DNA from: Solwaraspora sp. WMMD791
GTDB taxonomy: Bacteria; Actinomycetota; Actinomycetes; Mycobacteriales; Micromonosporaceae
Direction of reading: 5' to 3'
Length of the DNA: 64,000 nucleotides
Assembly: GCF_029581195.1 (NCBI RefSeq)
Contig: NZ_CP120737.1
Location: 2,604,001 to 2,668,000 of the forward strand
The notes beneath the pieces are model-generated. The model did no database searches. It saw only the letters and a program-made list of their open reading frames with translations, and was not told where the DNA came from. A program made the translations under genes and the position numbers. The first letter of the stretch is position 1. The number at the start of each line of letters is the position of its first letter. Positions 45,545 to 55,616 of the stretch are shown one piece after another.

Positions 45545-45632
45545 CCTCCACCTCCTGGCGACACGTCGGCGGCGCACCGACCGGGTGTGGTCCGACCGGA
45601 TACCGCACGGGGCGGACCGAATCACCTGTGGT

Positions 45633-45661
45633 GCTGGCACTCGCCGATTGTGAGTGCCAGC
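45633..45661 (-). promoter_or_regulatory. CIRCE element
   Basis: GCTGGCACTC, nine bases, GAGTGCCAGC: a perfect 10-bp inverted repeat with the N9 spacer of the HrcA operator. It lies 89 bp upstream of hrcA. The 316-bp gap 45545-45860 also contains the start region of the DUF4870 gene and no further gene. Confidence 0.95.
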
Positions 45662-45847
45662 ATACGTCCCCACGGCCGGGGTGGCGACGATCGGTTCGCC
45701 GGACCACAGCGAACGGGACAATGTTTCTGATACCCGACATTTCATCGTTGTGGGCGGTCCCGCCTACCCCGGGCGGGCAGTCAAGTCGAGCTGTCCGGTG
45801 GACAAATTCGTCGGCGGGGCTAGCTGGCATGACTTGATCCGTCCCCC

Positions 45848-45853
45848 TACCGT
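45848..45853 (+). promoter_or_regulatory. -10 element for a leaderless DUF4870 gene
   Basis: TACCGT ends 7 nt before the ATG at 45861. No ribosome-binding site. Confidence 0.5.
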
Positions 45854-45860
45854 GGCGGGC

Positions 45861-46445
45861 ATGACTGAACCACCTCGCCCACCAGGAGAGAGCGGCTTCG
45901 GCGGCACGCCGCCGGACCCGAACTCTCCGCCACCACCCCCCGCGTCCTACTCGATGCCGGGCGAGGCCTCCTCTCCCGGATACGTCCCGCCGCCCAGCGG
46001 CGAGAACCCGCCGGGTGGCTACCCACCTCCGGGCGGCTACCCACCGCCGGGGGGCTACCCGCCCGGCGGTCCGGCGTATGGAGGTCCACCCCCGGCTGGC
46101 TACGCCAACAACGACGAGAAGACCTGGGCACTGATCGCCCACTTCGGTGGCGCGCTCGGCGCGTTCATCAGCTTCGGTCCGCTCGGCTTCGTCGGCCCGC
46201 TGATCGCCTACCTGGCCAAGGGTCAGCAGTCCCCGGCCGTACGGGCGCACGCGCTCGCCGCGCTGAACTTCCAGATCCTCTGGTCGGGCATCGCCTTCGT
46301 GCTGCTGTTCATCAGCTGGTGCCTGCTGTTCATCCCGAGCATCGTGGTCTTCGCGATCCAGATCATCTTCGGCGTCATCGCCGGGGTGAAGGCCAACGAG
46401 GGTGCGCTGTACAAGTACCCGATGTCGGCCAGCTTCATCAAGTGA
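45861..46445 (+). CDS. DUF4870 membrane protein with PGGYPPP repeats
   Basis: 194 residues. The N-terminal 85 are Pro/Gly-rich with three tandem GGYPPPGGYPPP-like units; the rest is a DUF4870 domain of three to four helices beginning DEKTWALIAHFGGALGAFIS, with FVGPLIAYLAKGQQSPAVRAH (first part) as the conserved amphipathic loop and HALAALNFQILWSGIAF after it. Such proteins are common and uncharacterised; Pro-Gly-Tyr tails in other proteins promote phase separation or oligomerisation. Start supported by a leaderless-type -10 box. Confidence 0.85.
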   Translation: MTEPPRPPGESGFGGTPPDPNSPPPPPASYSMPGEASSPGYVPPPSGENPPGGYPPPGGYPPPGGYPPGGPAYGGPPPAGYANNDEKTWALIAHFGGALGAFISFGPLGFVGPLIAYLAKGQQSPAVRAHALAALNFQILWSGIAFVLLFISWCLLFIPSIVVFAIQIIFGVIAGVKANEGALYKYPMSASFIK

Positions 46446-46447
46446 CA

Positions 46448-46488
46448 CCGGTTGCTCCCGGGCTCCTCGGAGTCCGGGAGCGAACCGG
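46448..46488. terminator. Terminator hairpin between convergent genes
   Basis: CCGGTTGCTCCCGG (46448-46461) pairs with 46474-46488 with one bulged G; the loop itself contains a small CTC/GAG stem. It lies just past the DUF4870 stop, before hemW ends at 46544. Confidence 0.7.
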
Positions 46489-46543
46489 CCCGTTCGGGAG
46501 CGACCGACCGCCGGTGCCGGGCCCGGTGCCGACCGGCCGCCGG

Positions 46544-47767
46544 TCAGGGCAGCAGGTCCCGGACCACCGCATCGGCGAGCAGCCGCCCCTGCCGGGTCAG
46601 CACCGCACGCCCGGCGGCGTGCGCAGCCGGGTCGACCAGTCCGGCGGCGGCGGCCCGCCCGGCCGCGACACGACCGGCCGCTGACAGCCGGGCCAGCGGC
46701 AGCCCGTCGGCCAGCCGCAGCCGCAGCATCACCTCTTCCATGTGCCGCTCGGCGTCGGTGAGCAGCTCCCGACCCTGCCCCGGCGACTGCCCGTCGGCGA
46801 GCCGCCGCGCGTACGCCGTCGGATGCTTGACGTTCCACCAGCGGACCCCGCCGACGTGGCTGTGCGCTCCCGGGCCGAGCCCCCACCAGTCGCCGCCGGT
46901 CCAGTAGAGCAGGTTGTGCCGGCAGCGGGCGTCCACCGAGCTCGCCCAGTTGGAAACCTCGTACCAGGCGAAACCGGCCCCGCCGAGGGTCTCGTCGGCG
47001 GCGACGTAGCGGTCGGCGGCCACGTCGTCGTCGGGGTAGGGCAGCTCGCCGCGACGCATCCGGGCGGCGAGCCGGGTGCCGTCCTCCACGATGAGCGCGT
47101 ACGCGCTGACATGGTCGGCGCCGGCGGCCAGCACGGCGGCCAGCGAGCCGGCGAAGTCCTCGGCGCGCTCCCCCGGCGTACCGTAGATCAGATCCAGATT
47201 GACCCGGTCGAACCCGGCCGCGCGGGCCTCCTGGGCGGCGGCCACCGCACGTCCCGGCGCGTGCGTGCGGTCCAGGACGGCGAGGACGGCCGGCGCCGTC
47301 GACTGCATCCCGAGGGAGATCCGGGTGTACCCGGCCCGGCGCAGCGCCCGCAGCGACGCCGGGGTGACCGACTCGGGGTTGGCCTCGGTGGTGACCTCGG
47401 CGTCGGGCGCCAGCCCCCAGGTGGCGTCGATCGCGTCGAGCAGCCGGGCCAGGTCGTCGGCGGGCAGCAGGCTGGGCGTGCCGCCGCCGACGAAGACCGT
47501 GTCGACCTGCCGGGGCGGCCGGTCGGCCAGGACCCGGCCGGCCAGGTCGAGTTCGGCCAGTACGGCGTCGAGGTAGGTGTCGGCCGGTACCCCGCCACCG
47601 AGTTCCGTCGGGGTGTAGGTGTTGAAGTCGCAGTAGCCGCACCGGACCGCGCAGAACGGGACGTGCACGTACACCCCGAACCCGTGGTCGCCGCCAGCGG
47701 CGAGGGCGGACGCCGGCAGCGCGCCGTCGGCGGGCACCGGCTCGCCGGCGGGGAGGGCTCCTGGCAT
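46544..47767 (-). CDS. hemW: Radical-SAM heme chaperone HemW
   Basis: 407 residues, often misnamed oxygen-independent coproporphyrinogen oxidase. The radical-SAM CxxxCxxC is Cys39, Cys43 and Cys46 in FCAVRCGYCDF, with GGGTPSLLP and SLGMQSTAP downstream. HemW binds heme and inserts it into target proteins; it lacks the extra N-terminal features of true HemN. ATG start at 47767, only 18 bp from the divergent enoyl-CoA hydratase start. Position downstream of hrcA-dnaJ resembles M. tuberculosis Rv2388c. Confidence 0.94.
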   Translation of the reverse strand: MPGALPAGEPVPADGALPASALAAGGDHGFGVYVHVPFCAVRCGYCDFNTYTPTELGGGVPADTYLDAVLAELDLAGRVLADRPPRQVDTVFVGGGTPSLLPADDLARLLDAIDATWGLAPDAEVTTEANPESVTPASLRALRRAGYTRISLGMQSTAPAVLAVLDRTHAPGRAVAAAQEARAAGFDRVNLDLIYGTPGERAEDFAGSLAAVLAAGADHVSAYALIVEDGTRLAARMRRGELPYPDDDVAADRYVAADETLGGAGFAWYEVSNWASSVDARCRHNLLYWTGGDWWGLGPGAHSHVGGVRWWNVKHPTAYARRLADGQSPGQGRELLTDAERHMEEVMLRLRLADGLPLARLSAAGRVAAGRAAAAGLVDPAAHAAGRAVLTRQGRLLADAVVRDLLP

Positions 47768-47772
47768 ACGGC

Positions 47773-47778
47773 TAGTCT
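47773..47778 (+). promoter_or_regulatory. -10 element between head-to-head genes
   Basis: TAGTCT ends 7 nt before the ATG at 47786 on the plus strand. The minus-strand gene starts at 47767, so both promoters overlap within the facing genes. Confidence 0.45.
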
Positions 47779-47785
47779 GCCCGGC

Positions 47786-48595
47786 ATGGATGAGCCCCGA
47801 CCCACCAGGTCCGCGCAGCCGATGATCCGGACGTCCACCGCCGCCGGAATCGCCACCATCACCCTGGACAGCCCGGCCAACCGCAACGCGTTGTCCACCC
47901 CGTTGATGACCCAGTTCCTCGCCGCACTGGCGGCCGCCGTCGACGATCCACAGGTCCGTGTGGTGGTGCTCAGCCACGAGGGTCCGGTCTTCTGCTCCGG
48001 GGCCGACCTGGCCGAGACCCAACGGGCGTACGAGTCACGCCAGGTCCCGGTGGCGATGCTCGGCGACGTGCTGGCCGCCGTCTGGGAGTGCCCGAAGCCG
48101 GTGGTCGCCCGGGTCGGTGGCCCGGCCCGGGCCGGCGGGCTGGGTCTGCTGGCCGCCGCCGACATCGCCGTCTGCGACGCCGCCGCGACCTTCGCGTTCA
48201 CCGAGGTACGCCTCGGGGTGGTGCCTGCGGTGATCTCCGCCAGCGTGCTGCGCCGGCTGGACCGCCGGGCGGCGGCGCAGCTGTACCTGACCGGGGAGGT
48301 CTTCGACGGGCGACGGGCGCAGCAGGTCGGGCTGGTCAGCGTGGCGGTCCCCGCCGAGGCGCTGGACGCCACGGTGGCCGCCGTCTGCGCCGACCTGGTG
48401 CGGGGCGCGCCGACGGCGCTCGCCGGGACCAAACAACTGCTGCGCCGCGCGGTGCCGGACGACTTCCGCGACGACGTCGCCGCGTTGCGGGAGATCTCCA
48501 CCGACTACTTTCTGTCCGACGAGGGCCGCGAGGGCGTCCGGGCCTTCCGGGAAAAGCGTGACCCGTGGTGGGTACCGGGCAGCGTGACGTGGTAA
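47786..48595 (+). CDS. Enoyl-CoA hydratase/isomerase-family protein
   Basis: 269 residues; crotonase fold with AGIATITLDSPANRNALSTPL, the oxyanion-hole loop FCSGADLAET and VGGPARAGGLGLLAAADIAV. The second catalytic loop has EVRLGVVPAVIS, where hydratases have Glu; here Glu is kept in FTEVRLGVVP. It could hydrate enoyl-CoA in fatty-acid or branched amino-acid breakdown. No other beta-oxidation gene is adjacent. Leaderless-type start. Confidence 0.9.
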   Translation: MDEPRPTRSAQPMIRTSTAAGIATITLDSPANRNALSTPLMTQFLAALAAAVDDPQVRVVVLSHEGPVFCSGADLAETQRAYESRQVPVAMLGDVLAAVWECPKPVVARVGGPARAGGLGLLAAADIAVCDAAATFAFTEVRLGVVPAVISASVLRRLDRRAAAQLYLTGEVFDGRRAQQVGLVSVAVPAEALDATVAAVCADLVRGAPTALAGTKQLLRRAVPDDFRDDVAALREISTDYFLSDEGREGVRAFREKRDPWWVPGSVTW

Positions 48596-48690
48596 CCGCG
48601 TAATGCCGTTGGCGCCGGCTCCGCCGTGGCTGGACGGCACATTGCTAACTGGTGTACCAAAGGTCCCAGCAATTCCAACTGGGGGTGACG

Positions 48691-49575
48691 GTGCGGGCTC
48701 GGACGTTGCTGGTCGTGGCCGCGGTGCTGGCGGTGGTCGTTCTGCTCGGTGGCGTGGGTCTGGGCCGGTGGATCGGTGACCTGTCGCTTCCCGGGACGGC
48801 GCGGGGTTGCGTCGTCGAACTGCCCGATTCCATGCCGGGGGCCGGTGCGGAGCAGTTGCGCCGGGTGACGCTGGACCCGGAGCAGATGGCGCACGCGGCG
48901 ACGATCGCGGCGATCGGCGTCCAGCGGGGGTTGCCGCCGCGAGCGGTGGTCGTCGCACTGGCGACCGGGTTCCAGGAGTCGAAGCTGCGCAATCTGACCG
49001 GCGGCGACCGGGATTCGGTGGGGCTGTTCCAGCAGCGTCCCAGCCAGGGCTGGGGCACCGTGGAGCAGATCATGGACACCCGGTACGCCACGAACGCCTT
49101 CTACGCGGGTCTGGAGCGGGTCCGTGGCTGGCAGGACATGCGGGTGACCGACGCGGCGCAGGCGGTCCAGCGGTCGGCGTTCCCCGAGGCGTACGAGAAG
49201 TGGGCCGACGAGTCGCAGGTGCTGACCGCCGCGTTGCTGGGTGAGGCGACGGGGGCGGTGTCCTGCTCGGTCGACCGGGACCCGGTGCTGCGTGGCGTCG
49301 CGGCCACGGCGGCGCTCACCGACGGCCTGCGGCTGGACTGGGGCGACCTGGAAACCGTCCTGTCCGCGCTGGAGGCCCCGGGGCTGAGCGTCACGGCGGA
49401 CGACCAGCAGGCCGGTTGGCGGTACGCCCATTGGCTCGTTTCGCACGCCACTGATCACGGTGTCAAAAGGGTCACCTTCGCTGATCAGGAATGGACTGCC
49501 GAAGAGGGTGGTTGGTCGTCGATTTCCGACGGCGGCGGTCAGACGGGACAGGTCGTGGCGGAGGTCTTCGCCTGA
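48691..49575 (+). CDS. Lysozyme-like (transglycosylase-fold) membrane-anchored protein
   Basis: 294 residues from the second of two close GTG codons (GGGGG lies five bases upstream); a GTG at 48685 is possible. One N-terminal membrane anchor (LLVVAAVLAVVVLLGGVGLG), then an extracytoplasmic domain with IAAIGVQRGLPPRAVVVALA, GFQESKLRNLTGGDRDSVGLF and QQRPSQGWGTVEQIMD. This is the module that actinobacteria attach to peptidoglycan hydrolases; here it stands alone. The Glu in QESKL may be the catalytic acid. C-terminal 110 residues are a second domain, unassigned. Confidence 0.82.
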   Translation: MRARTLLVVAAVLAVVVLLGGVGLGRWIGDLSLPGTARGCVVELPDSMPGAGAEQLRRVTLDPEQMAHAATIAAIGVQRGLPPRAVVVALATGFQESKLRNLTGGDRDSVGLFQQRPSQGWGTVEQIMDTRYATNAFYAGLERVRGWQDMRVTDAAQAVQRSAFPEAYEKWADESQVLTAALLGEATGAVSCSVDRDPVLRGVAATAALTDGLRLDWGDLETVLSALEAPGLSVTADDQQAGWRYAHWLVSHATDHGVKRVTFADQEWTAEEGGWSSISDGGGQTGQVVAEVFA

Positions 49576-49835
49576 CGGGCCGACCCGCGAACAGGTTGCA
49601 TCCCTTAACAGACGGTTAGCGCAAAATCCGGCGTAACACCCATACAGCCACATTATCTAGGCAGAACTTCACTATAAGTAATAACAAAATCACCATTGGT
49701 TCATGTCCCGTTCGACAATGGCGCAGCCCGCAGATTCGCCGGCAAGCAGCGCACACAGCACGGAGGTCAGCGGGCTACGATCACCGTTCGCCGGGCCCAA
49801 TATGGGCTGAATCAACTCGACGGGACGGGACAGCT
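49576..49835 (+). promoter_or_regulatory. AT-rich upstream region of the PhyH gene
   Basis: 260 bp with a marked AT-rich stretch (49640-49700), unusual for this chromosome, containing TATAAG near 49672 and several A/T runs. It probably holds the promoter and regulator sites of the dioxygenase gene. No gene is supported here. Confidence 0.45.
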
Positions 49836-50738
49836 GTGTTCGATTACGGTGGGCGAACCGGTTACGAAGCAATCAGTGACATCGACCGGAAAGAATTCCA
49901 CGAGCAAGGTTTCCTGCTGCTGCGCAACGTGCTCACCGAGGACCACCGGGCGGCGCTCGAGGCGGCGGTGGACCGGGTGTACGCCGAGGAGAAGGCGGCC
50001 GGTAACACCACCGCCGACGGCACCCTGCACCTGCTCGGCTTCCTGGAGCGCGACGAGCTCTTCGGCGACCTGCTCACCCACCCGATCGCCTTCCCCTACA
50101 TGTGGGGGCTGGCCGGCTGGAACATCTACACCCACCACAACCACCTGGACGTGACGCCGCCGGCGCTGGAGCCGGAGAAGCCCTACTGGGGGTGGCACCA
50201 GGACGGCTACCGGCAGAACTCGGATCCCGAGACCATGGACCCGAACCTGCCCCGGCCGATGTTCTCGCTGAAGGTGGCCTACGTCCTGTCCGACCTGTCG
50301 GAGAACGGCCGGGGCGCCACCAAGGTCATCCCCGGCAGCCACCTGTGGAACTCGCTGCCCCGGCCGGACGACCTGACGGTGCAGAACCCGGACCCGGAAG
50401 GGACCGTGGAGATCACCGCGAACCCGGGTGACGCGTTCATCTTCGACCGCCGCCAGTGGCACTCCCGGTCGACGAACCTGTCGACGGTCACCCGGAAGAT
50501 GCTCTTCATCGGGTACACGTACCGCTGGATCCGGCCGCTGGACGACATGCCGCTGGACAAGGACGGACCCTGGTGGGCCAACCGCACCCCGGTGCAGCGC
50601 CAACTGCTCGGCGAGGGCACCCACACCGCCAACTACTGGGGCATCAACTGGAACGGCTACATCGACGACGAGATCCCGCTGCGCAAGGAGCTCAAGGAGC
50701 GCGGTCTGCTCGACCGCAGCATCCCCTGGCTGCGCTGA
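49836..50738 (+). CDS. Phytanoyl-CoA dioxygenase (PhyH) family Fe(II)/2-oxoglutarate oxygenase
   Basis: 300 residues from a GTG. The facial triad is visible: His121 and Asp123 in GWHQDGYRQ, and the distal His near 208 in RQWHSRSTN; an Arg (TVTRKM) follows for 2-oxoglutarate. The Trp/Tyr-rich sequence around TYRWIRPLDDMPLDKDGP resembles PhyH enzymes that hydroxylate small metabolites such as ectoine or natural products. No biosynthetic cluster is around it, so the substrate is open. The distinctive AT-rich region upstream suggests dedicated regulation. Confidence 0.9.
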   Translation: MFDYGGRTGYEAISDIDRKEFHEQGFLLLRNVLTEDHRAALEAAVDRVYAEEKAAGNTTADGTLHLLGFLERDELFGDLLTHPIAFPYMWGLAGWNIYTHHNHLDVTPPALEPEKPYWGWHQDGYRQNSDPETMDPNLPRPMFSLKVAYVLSDLSENGRGATKVIPGSHLWNSLPRPDDLTVQNPDPEGTVEITANPGDAFIFDRRQWHSRSTNLSTVTRKMLFIGYTYRWIRPLDDMPLDKDGPWWANRTPVQRQLLGEGTHTANYWGINWNGYIDDEIPLRKELKERGLLDRSIPWLR

Positions 50739-50801
50739 CCGCCACTACTGATCGCTGACGGCCACCACTGATCGCGCCGGACGCTGATCGGACCAGACGA
50801 G

Positions 50802-50864
50802 AGCGGGCCTGTCGGCGGCGACCGTACCGGAAGATCCGGTTCGGGTGCCGCCGACAGGCCCGCT
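50802..50864. terminator. Nested terminator between convergent genes
   Basis: A perfect 18-bp inverted repeat (50802-50819, 50847-50864) encloses a second small hairpin (ACCGGA-AGA-TCCGGT). It lies between the PhyH gene (ends 50738) and the convergent GlsB-type gene (ends 50913). Confidence 0.75.
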
Positions 50865-50912
50865 GCCGGTCCGTCCGACGGTTCGTCGGTGTCTCCGGTC
50901 GGTACCGCCCGG

Positions 50913-51191
50913 TCAGTACCGGCTCACGCTGCGCCGGCCGCTGACGCCGACCACCAGCGCGACACCGACTGCGGCGAGCACCACCTGCAGGAAGAACTCC
51001 CGCCAGTCGAACCCGGAGGTGGTGGCGAACCCGGCGGCCCGGGCGATCACGGTGCCCAGCAGCGCGGCGCCGACACCGATCAGCATGGTCAGCCAGATCG
51101 GGATGTTCTGCTTGCCGGGGACCACCAGACGGCCGAGCGCGCCGATGATCAGGCCGATGATGAGCGCGGAGAGAATGCCGGCAACGGTCAT
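50913..51191 (-). CDS. GlsB/YeaQ/YmgE-family stress-response membrane protein
   Basis: 92 residues: three hydrophobic segments, starting AGILSALIIGLIIGALGRLV, with the family motif GALGRLVVPGKQNIPIWLTM. These small proteins accompany stress responses, but their mechanism is unknown. Strong AAGGAGG ribosome site before the ATG at 51191. No operon partner. Confidence 0.88.
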   Translation of the reverse strand: MTVAGILSALIIGLIIGALGRLVVPGKQNIPIWLTMLIGVGAALLGTVIARAAGFATTSGFDWREFFLQVVLAAVGVALVVGVSGRRSVSRY

Positions 51192-51319
51192 TTTCCTGCC
51201 TCCTTGTCGGAGATGTCGTGTTGTCCTTGGTGACCGTCAAGTTCCCAGCCATCCCGACGGCCAAACCGGTTCATCGTCCGCAGGTGTGCATCTTCGCGCC
51301 CATCGGTGCGCCACCGGCC

Positions 51320-51876
51320 TCATCGCCGCAGCGACGCCGCCACGTCCCGGACCGCCGCGTCCATGGTGGCGAAGGCCAACGGTGGCGGCGCGTCCAGCGG
51401 GAACCAGGCGGTGGCGCTCGCCTCGGCGGCGTCCGGCCGTAGCGGTCCGCCGGTGAGCGTGGCGAGGTAGAAGCATTCGAGCACGGTCAGCACCTCGTCC
51501 TGGAACTCGTACTCCCCGAGGTAGAGGCCGACCAGGTCGCCGAGCGCGATCTCGGCGCCGAGCTCCTCACGACACTCCCGTACGGCCGCCGCCGCCGGGT
51601 GCTCCGCGCCGTCGCAGAACCCACCCGGAGTCTCCCACCAGCCCGCTCGCGGCGGCCGGGCCCGCCGGATGGCCAGAAACCGGCTGCCCGTCGCGTCCAG
51701 CACGATCACGTTGGTCGCCGGCCGCGCGTTACGAAACAACTGGTACGCGCAGCGCCCGCAGCGCGTCGGTGGCGGGCCCGCCAGCCGGTTGCCGCACCTC
51801 GGGCAGTAGGCGGCGGCCGGACCGTACCCCCGGGCGTCGCCGGAATCGGCCACTGCCGGCGAGGGCACCGGCCGGC

Positions 51877-51880
<4 letters not shown>
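51320..51880 (-). CDS. NUDIX hydrolase with zinc ribbon
   Basis: 186 residues from a GTG overlapping the lepA stop. N-terminal zinc ribbon (Cys26, Cys29, Cys41, Cys44) and a full Nudix box [20 protein letters not shown] with Gly-x5-Glu-x7-Arg-Glu and Glu-Glu spacing correct. The ribbon points to an NADH-pyrophosphatase-like (NudC-type) subfamily, yet the protein is shorter than NudC. It probably hydrolyses a nucleoside diphosphate derivative. Co-transcribed with lepA. Confidence 0.9.
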
Positions 51881-53763
<1,883 letters not shown>

Positions 53764-53935
53764 GGTGGTCCGTTCTGCTCGGCTGAAGAATACGTCGTCT
53801 GCACCGACGTCACCGCCGGTCGACTCCTATGTTCCCACGCCCCGATCGACCCGGTGGCGGCCATGCCCACCAGTGGTCCGTGCGCCGCTGCCGGGCCGAT
53901 GCCGGGCGAGGAGGCAGGATAAAGGGGTGGCTACA

Positions 53936-54934
53936 GTGCGGTTGCCCGCGATCAACTACGACGCGACAGCGGTCCGACCCACCTGGGCGGACCTACCCGC
54001 CGACCTACGGGCGGCGATCTCCGGCCGGCTCGGCAGCCCGGTGGCCTGGGCCACCAGCGCCGGCGGCGGATTCACCCGCGGCTTCGCCGCGGTCTGCACC
54101 ACGGCGGCCGGCGAGCGGGTGTTCGTCAAGGCGGCGTCGCTGGTGCAGCAGCGCCATCTGAGCGACTGGTACGCCCGCGAGGCGGCGCTGACCGCCGAAC
54201 TGCCGCCGGCCGTACCCGCTGCCCGGCCCCGGTGGACGTTGACCACCGCCGGCCACTTCGTGCTCTGCCTCGACGCGGTCGACGGGCGGATGCCCGCGCT
54301 GCCGTGGGTGCCCGAGGAACTCAACGCCGCGCTGAGCGCCTGGGCGGGTGCCGCCGCAGCGCTACGGCACCCCCCGGAGGGACTCGTCCGGGTCGGCCTG
54401 CCCCGGCTGGCCGATCTTGCCCGCGCCGACCTGGCCTGGTGGCAGGAGATCGCGGCAGGCCGGGAAGCGGTCCCGTTGCCGGCCGACGGCGGCGACGCCC
54501 ACCGGCTGGTCCGGCGGTACCTGGCGGAGCTGGCCGCGATCGAGGCACGCCTGCCCGATCTGGTGGTCGACGACGCGGTGATCCACGGCGACCTGCGGCT
54601 GGACAACATCCTGATCGACCGGGCCGGGACGGCCTGGATCTGTGACTGGACGTGGCTGTGCCACGGCCCGGCCTGGTTCGACACGGCGAGTCTGCTGGTC
54701 ACCGCGTACGCCAGCGGCCTGGACGCGGACGCGGTCTTCGCCGCGCATCCCACCTCGGCCGACGCGCCACCGGGCGGCCTGGACGCCGCGTTGGCCGCGC
54801 TGGCCGGCTACTGGCTGACCCGCTCCGCCGCCGGGCCGACCGGCGCGTCGCCGCACGCGCGCACCCATCAGCGGTTCAGCGGCGAGACCGCGCTCAACTG
54901 GTTGGCGCACCGGCAGGGCTGGTCGGCCCCCTGA
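53936..54934 (+). CDS. Aminoglycoside-phosphotransferase-fold kinase-like protein
   Basis: 332 residues from a GTG at 53936, eight bases after AAAGGGG; a GTG at 53927 would add three residues. APH-type kinase fold with GGGFTRGFAAVCTTAAGERVFVK as the nucleotide loop and Lys (given here as GGGFTRGFAA and RVFVKAAS), Brenner motif VIHGDLRLDNILI near 213-225 and WICDWTWLCHGPAWFD as the metal-binding segment. Substrate could be a small alcohol or antibiotic; no evidence for resistance. Confidence 0.86.
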   Translation: MRLPAINYDATAVRPTWADLPADLRAAISGRLGSPVAWATSAGGGFTRGFAAVCTTAAGERVFVKAASLVQQRHLSDWYAREAALTAELPPAVPAARPRWTLTTAGHFVLCLDAVDGRMPALPWVPEELNAALSAWAGAAAALRHPPEGLVRVGLPRLADLARADLAWWQEIAAGREAVPLPADGGDAHRLVRRYLAELAAIEARLPDLVVDDAVIHGDLRLDNILIDRAGTAWICDWTWLCHGPAWFDTASLLVTAYASGLDADAVFAAHPTSADAPPGGLDAALAALAGYWLTRSAAGPTGASPHARTHQRFSGETALNWLAHRQGWSAP

Positions 54935-54946
54935 CCGTGGGGCGTT

Positions 54947-54976
54947 TTGGCCGCCGGCCAGGTCAACTGGTAGCCT
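54947..54976 (+). promoter_or_regulatory. Putative promoter of rpsT
   Basis: TTGGCC (54947-54952) and TAGCCT (54971-54976) are spaced by 18 bp, about 170 bp upstream of rpsT. The long leader could carry the feedback site known for S20 in other bacteria. Confidence 0.4.
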
Positions 54977-55143
54977 GACTTTTCGCGCGTGGCGACACGC
55001 GCCGCCAGTATGCATCGCCGTCGTTCGCGGCAGGGCCCAGTCGCCCTCCCCCACGCCAGCGGGTGCGTCGGCGGCGACGTACGCCACAGGCGGATTGTCA
55101 TTTGGTCGTTTTCGATTTCGGATGAGCAGGGCGAGGCTGTCGC

Positions 55144-55410
55144 GTGGCGAACATCAAGTCCCAGATCAAGCGCAACCGGCAGAACGAGAAGCGTCGGCTG
55201 CGCAACAAGTCGGTCAAGTCGGCGCTGAAGACCGCCGTCCGCAAGTTCAACGAGGCCAGCACGAACGGTGACCCCGAGCAGGCCGCGGCGCTGATGCGGG
55301 AAGCGAGCCGCAAGCTCGACAAGGCGGTCAGCAAGGGTGTGATCCACAAGAACCAGGCGGCGAACCGCAAGTCGGCGATCGCCAAGCGCCTGCAGTCGCT
55401 CGCCTCCTGA
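55144..55410 (+). CDS. rpsT: 30S ribosomal protein S20
   Basis: 88 residues from a GTG. The Lys/Arg-rich three-helix protein binds 16S rRNA; it shows [33 protein letters not shown] and [18 protein letters not shown]. Usual length. Followed by a perfect 40-bp palindrome as terminator. Lies between lepA and holA. Confidence 0.98.
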   Translation: MANIKSQIKRNRQNEKRRLRNKSVKSALKTAVRKFNEASTNGDPEQAAALMREASRKLDKAVSKGVIHKNQAANRKSAIAKRLQSLAS

Positions 55411-55436
55411 CGGGCGCGGACACTCCGACATTTCCG

Positions 55437-55476
55437 CAGCGCGCGGTGTCGATCAGCTGATCGACACCGCGCGCTG
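55437..55476 (+). terminator. Perfect 40-bp palindrome after rpsT
   Basis: The 20-bp arm 55437-55456 is directly followed by its exact reverse complement 55457-55476. Direct copies of GCGCGCTGTCGTC follow it. Terminator or protein-binding site. Confidence 0.75.
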
Positions 55477-55616
55477 TCGTCATGGACGCGCGCTGTCGTC
55501 AGCGACGCGCTTATGTCTGGGCGAGCGTGCCGGTTGCCCCGCCACCGCCGCCCAGGTCGAACCCGGAAGGGCTGTCGCGCCGCGCGGCTGTGGTCGCGAC
55601 CTGACATCGCTCTCGG

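Noticed and set aside
44832-47642. 936-codon minus-strand open frame
   Set aside because: Runs through hrcA, the CIRCE region, the DUF4870 gene and hemW in a wrong frame; Arg/Ala/Gly-rich shadow.
46544-47767. Annotation as HemN coproporphyrinogen oxidase
   Set aside because: The CxxxCxxC context and size fit HemW better.
53936-54934. Aminoglycoside resistance gene
   Set aside because: The kinase fold is broad; nothing ties it to antibiotics.
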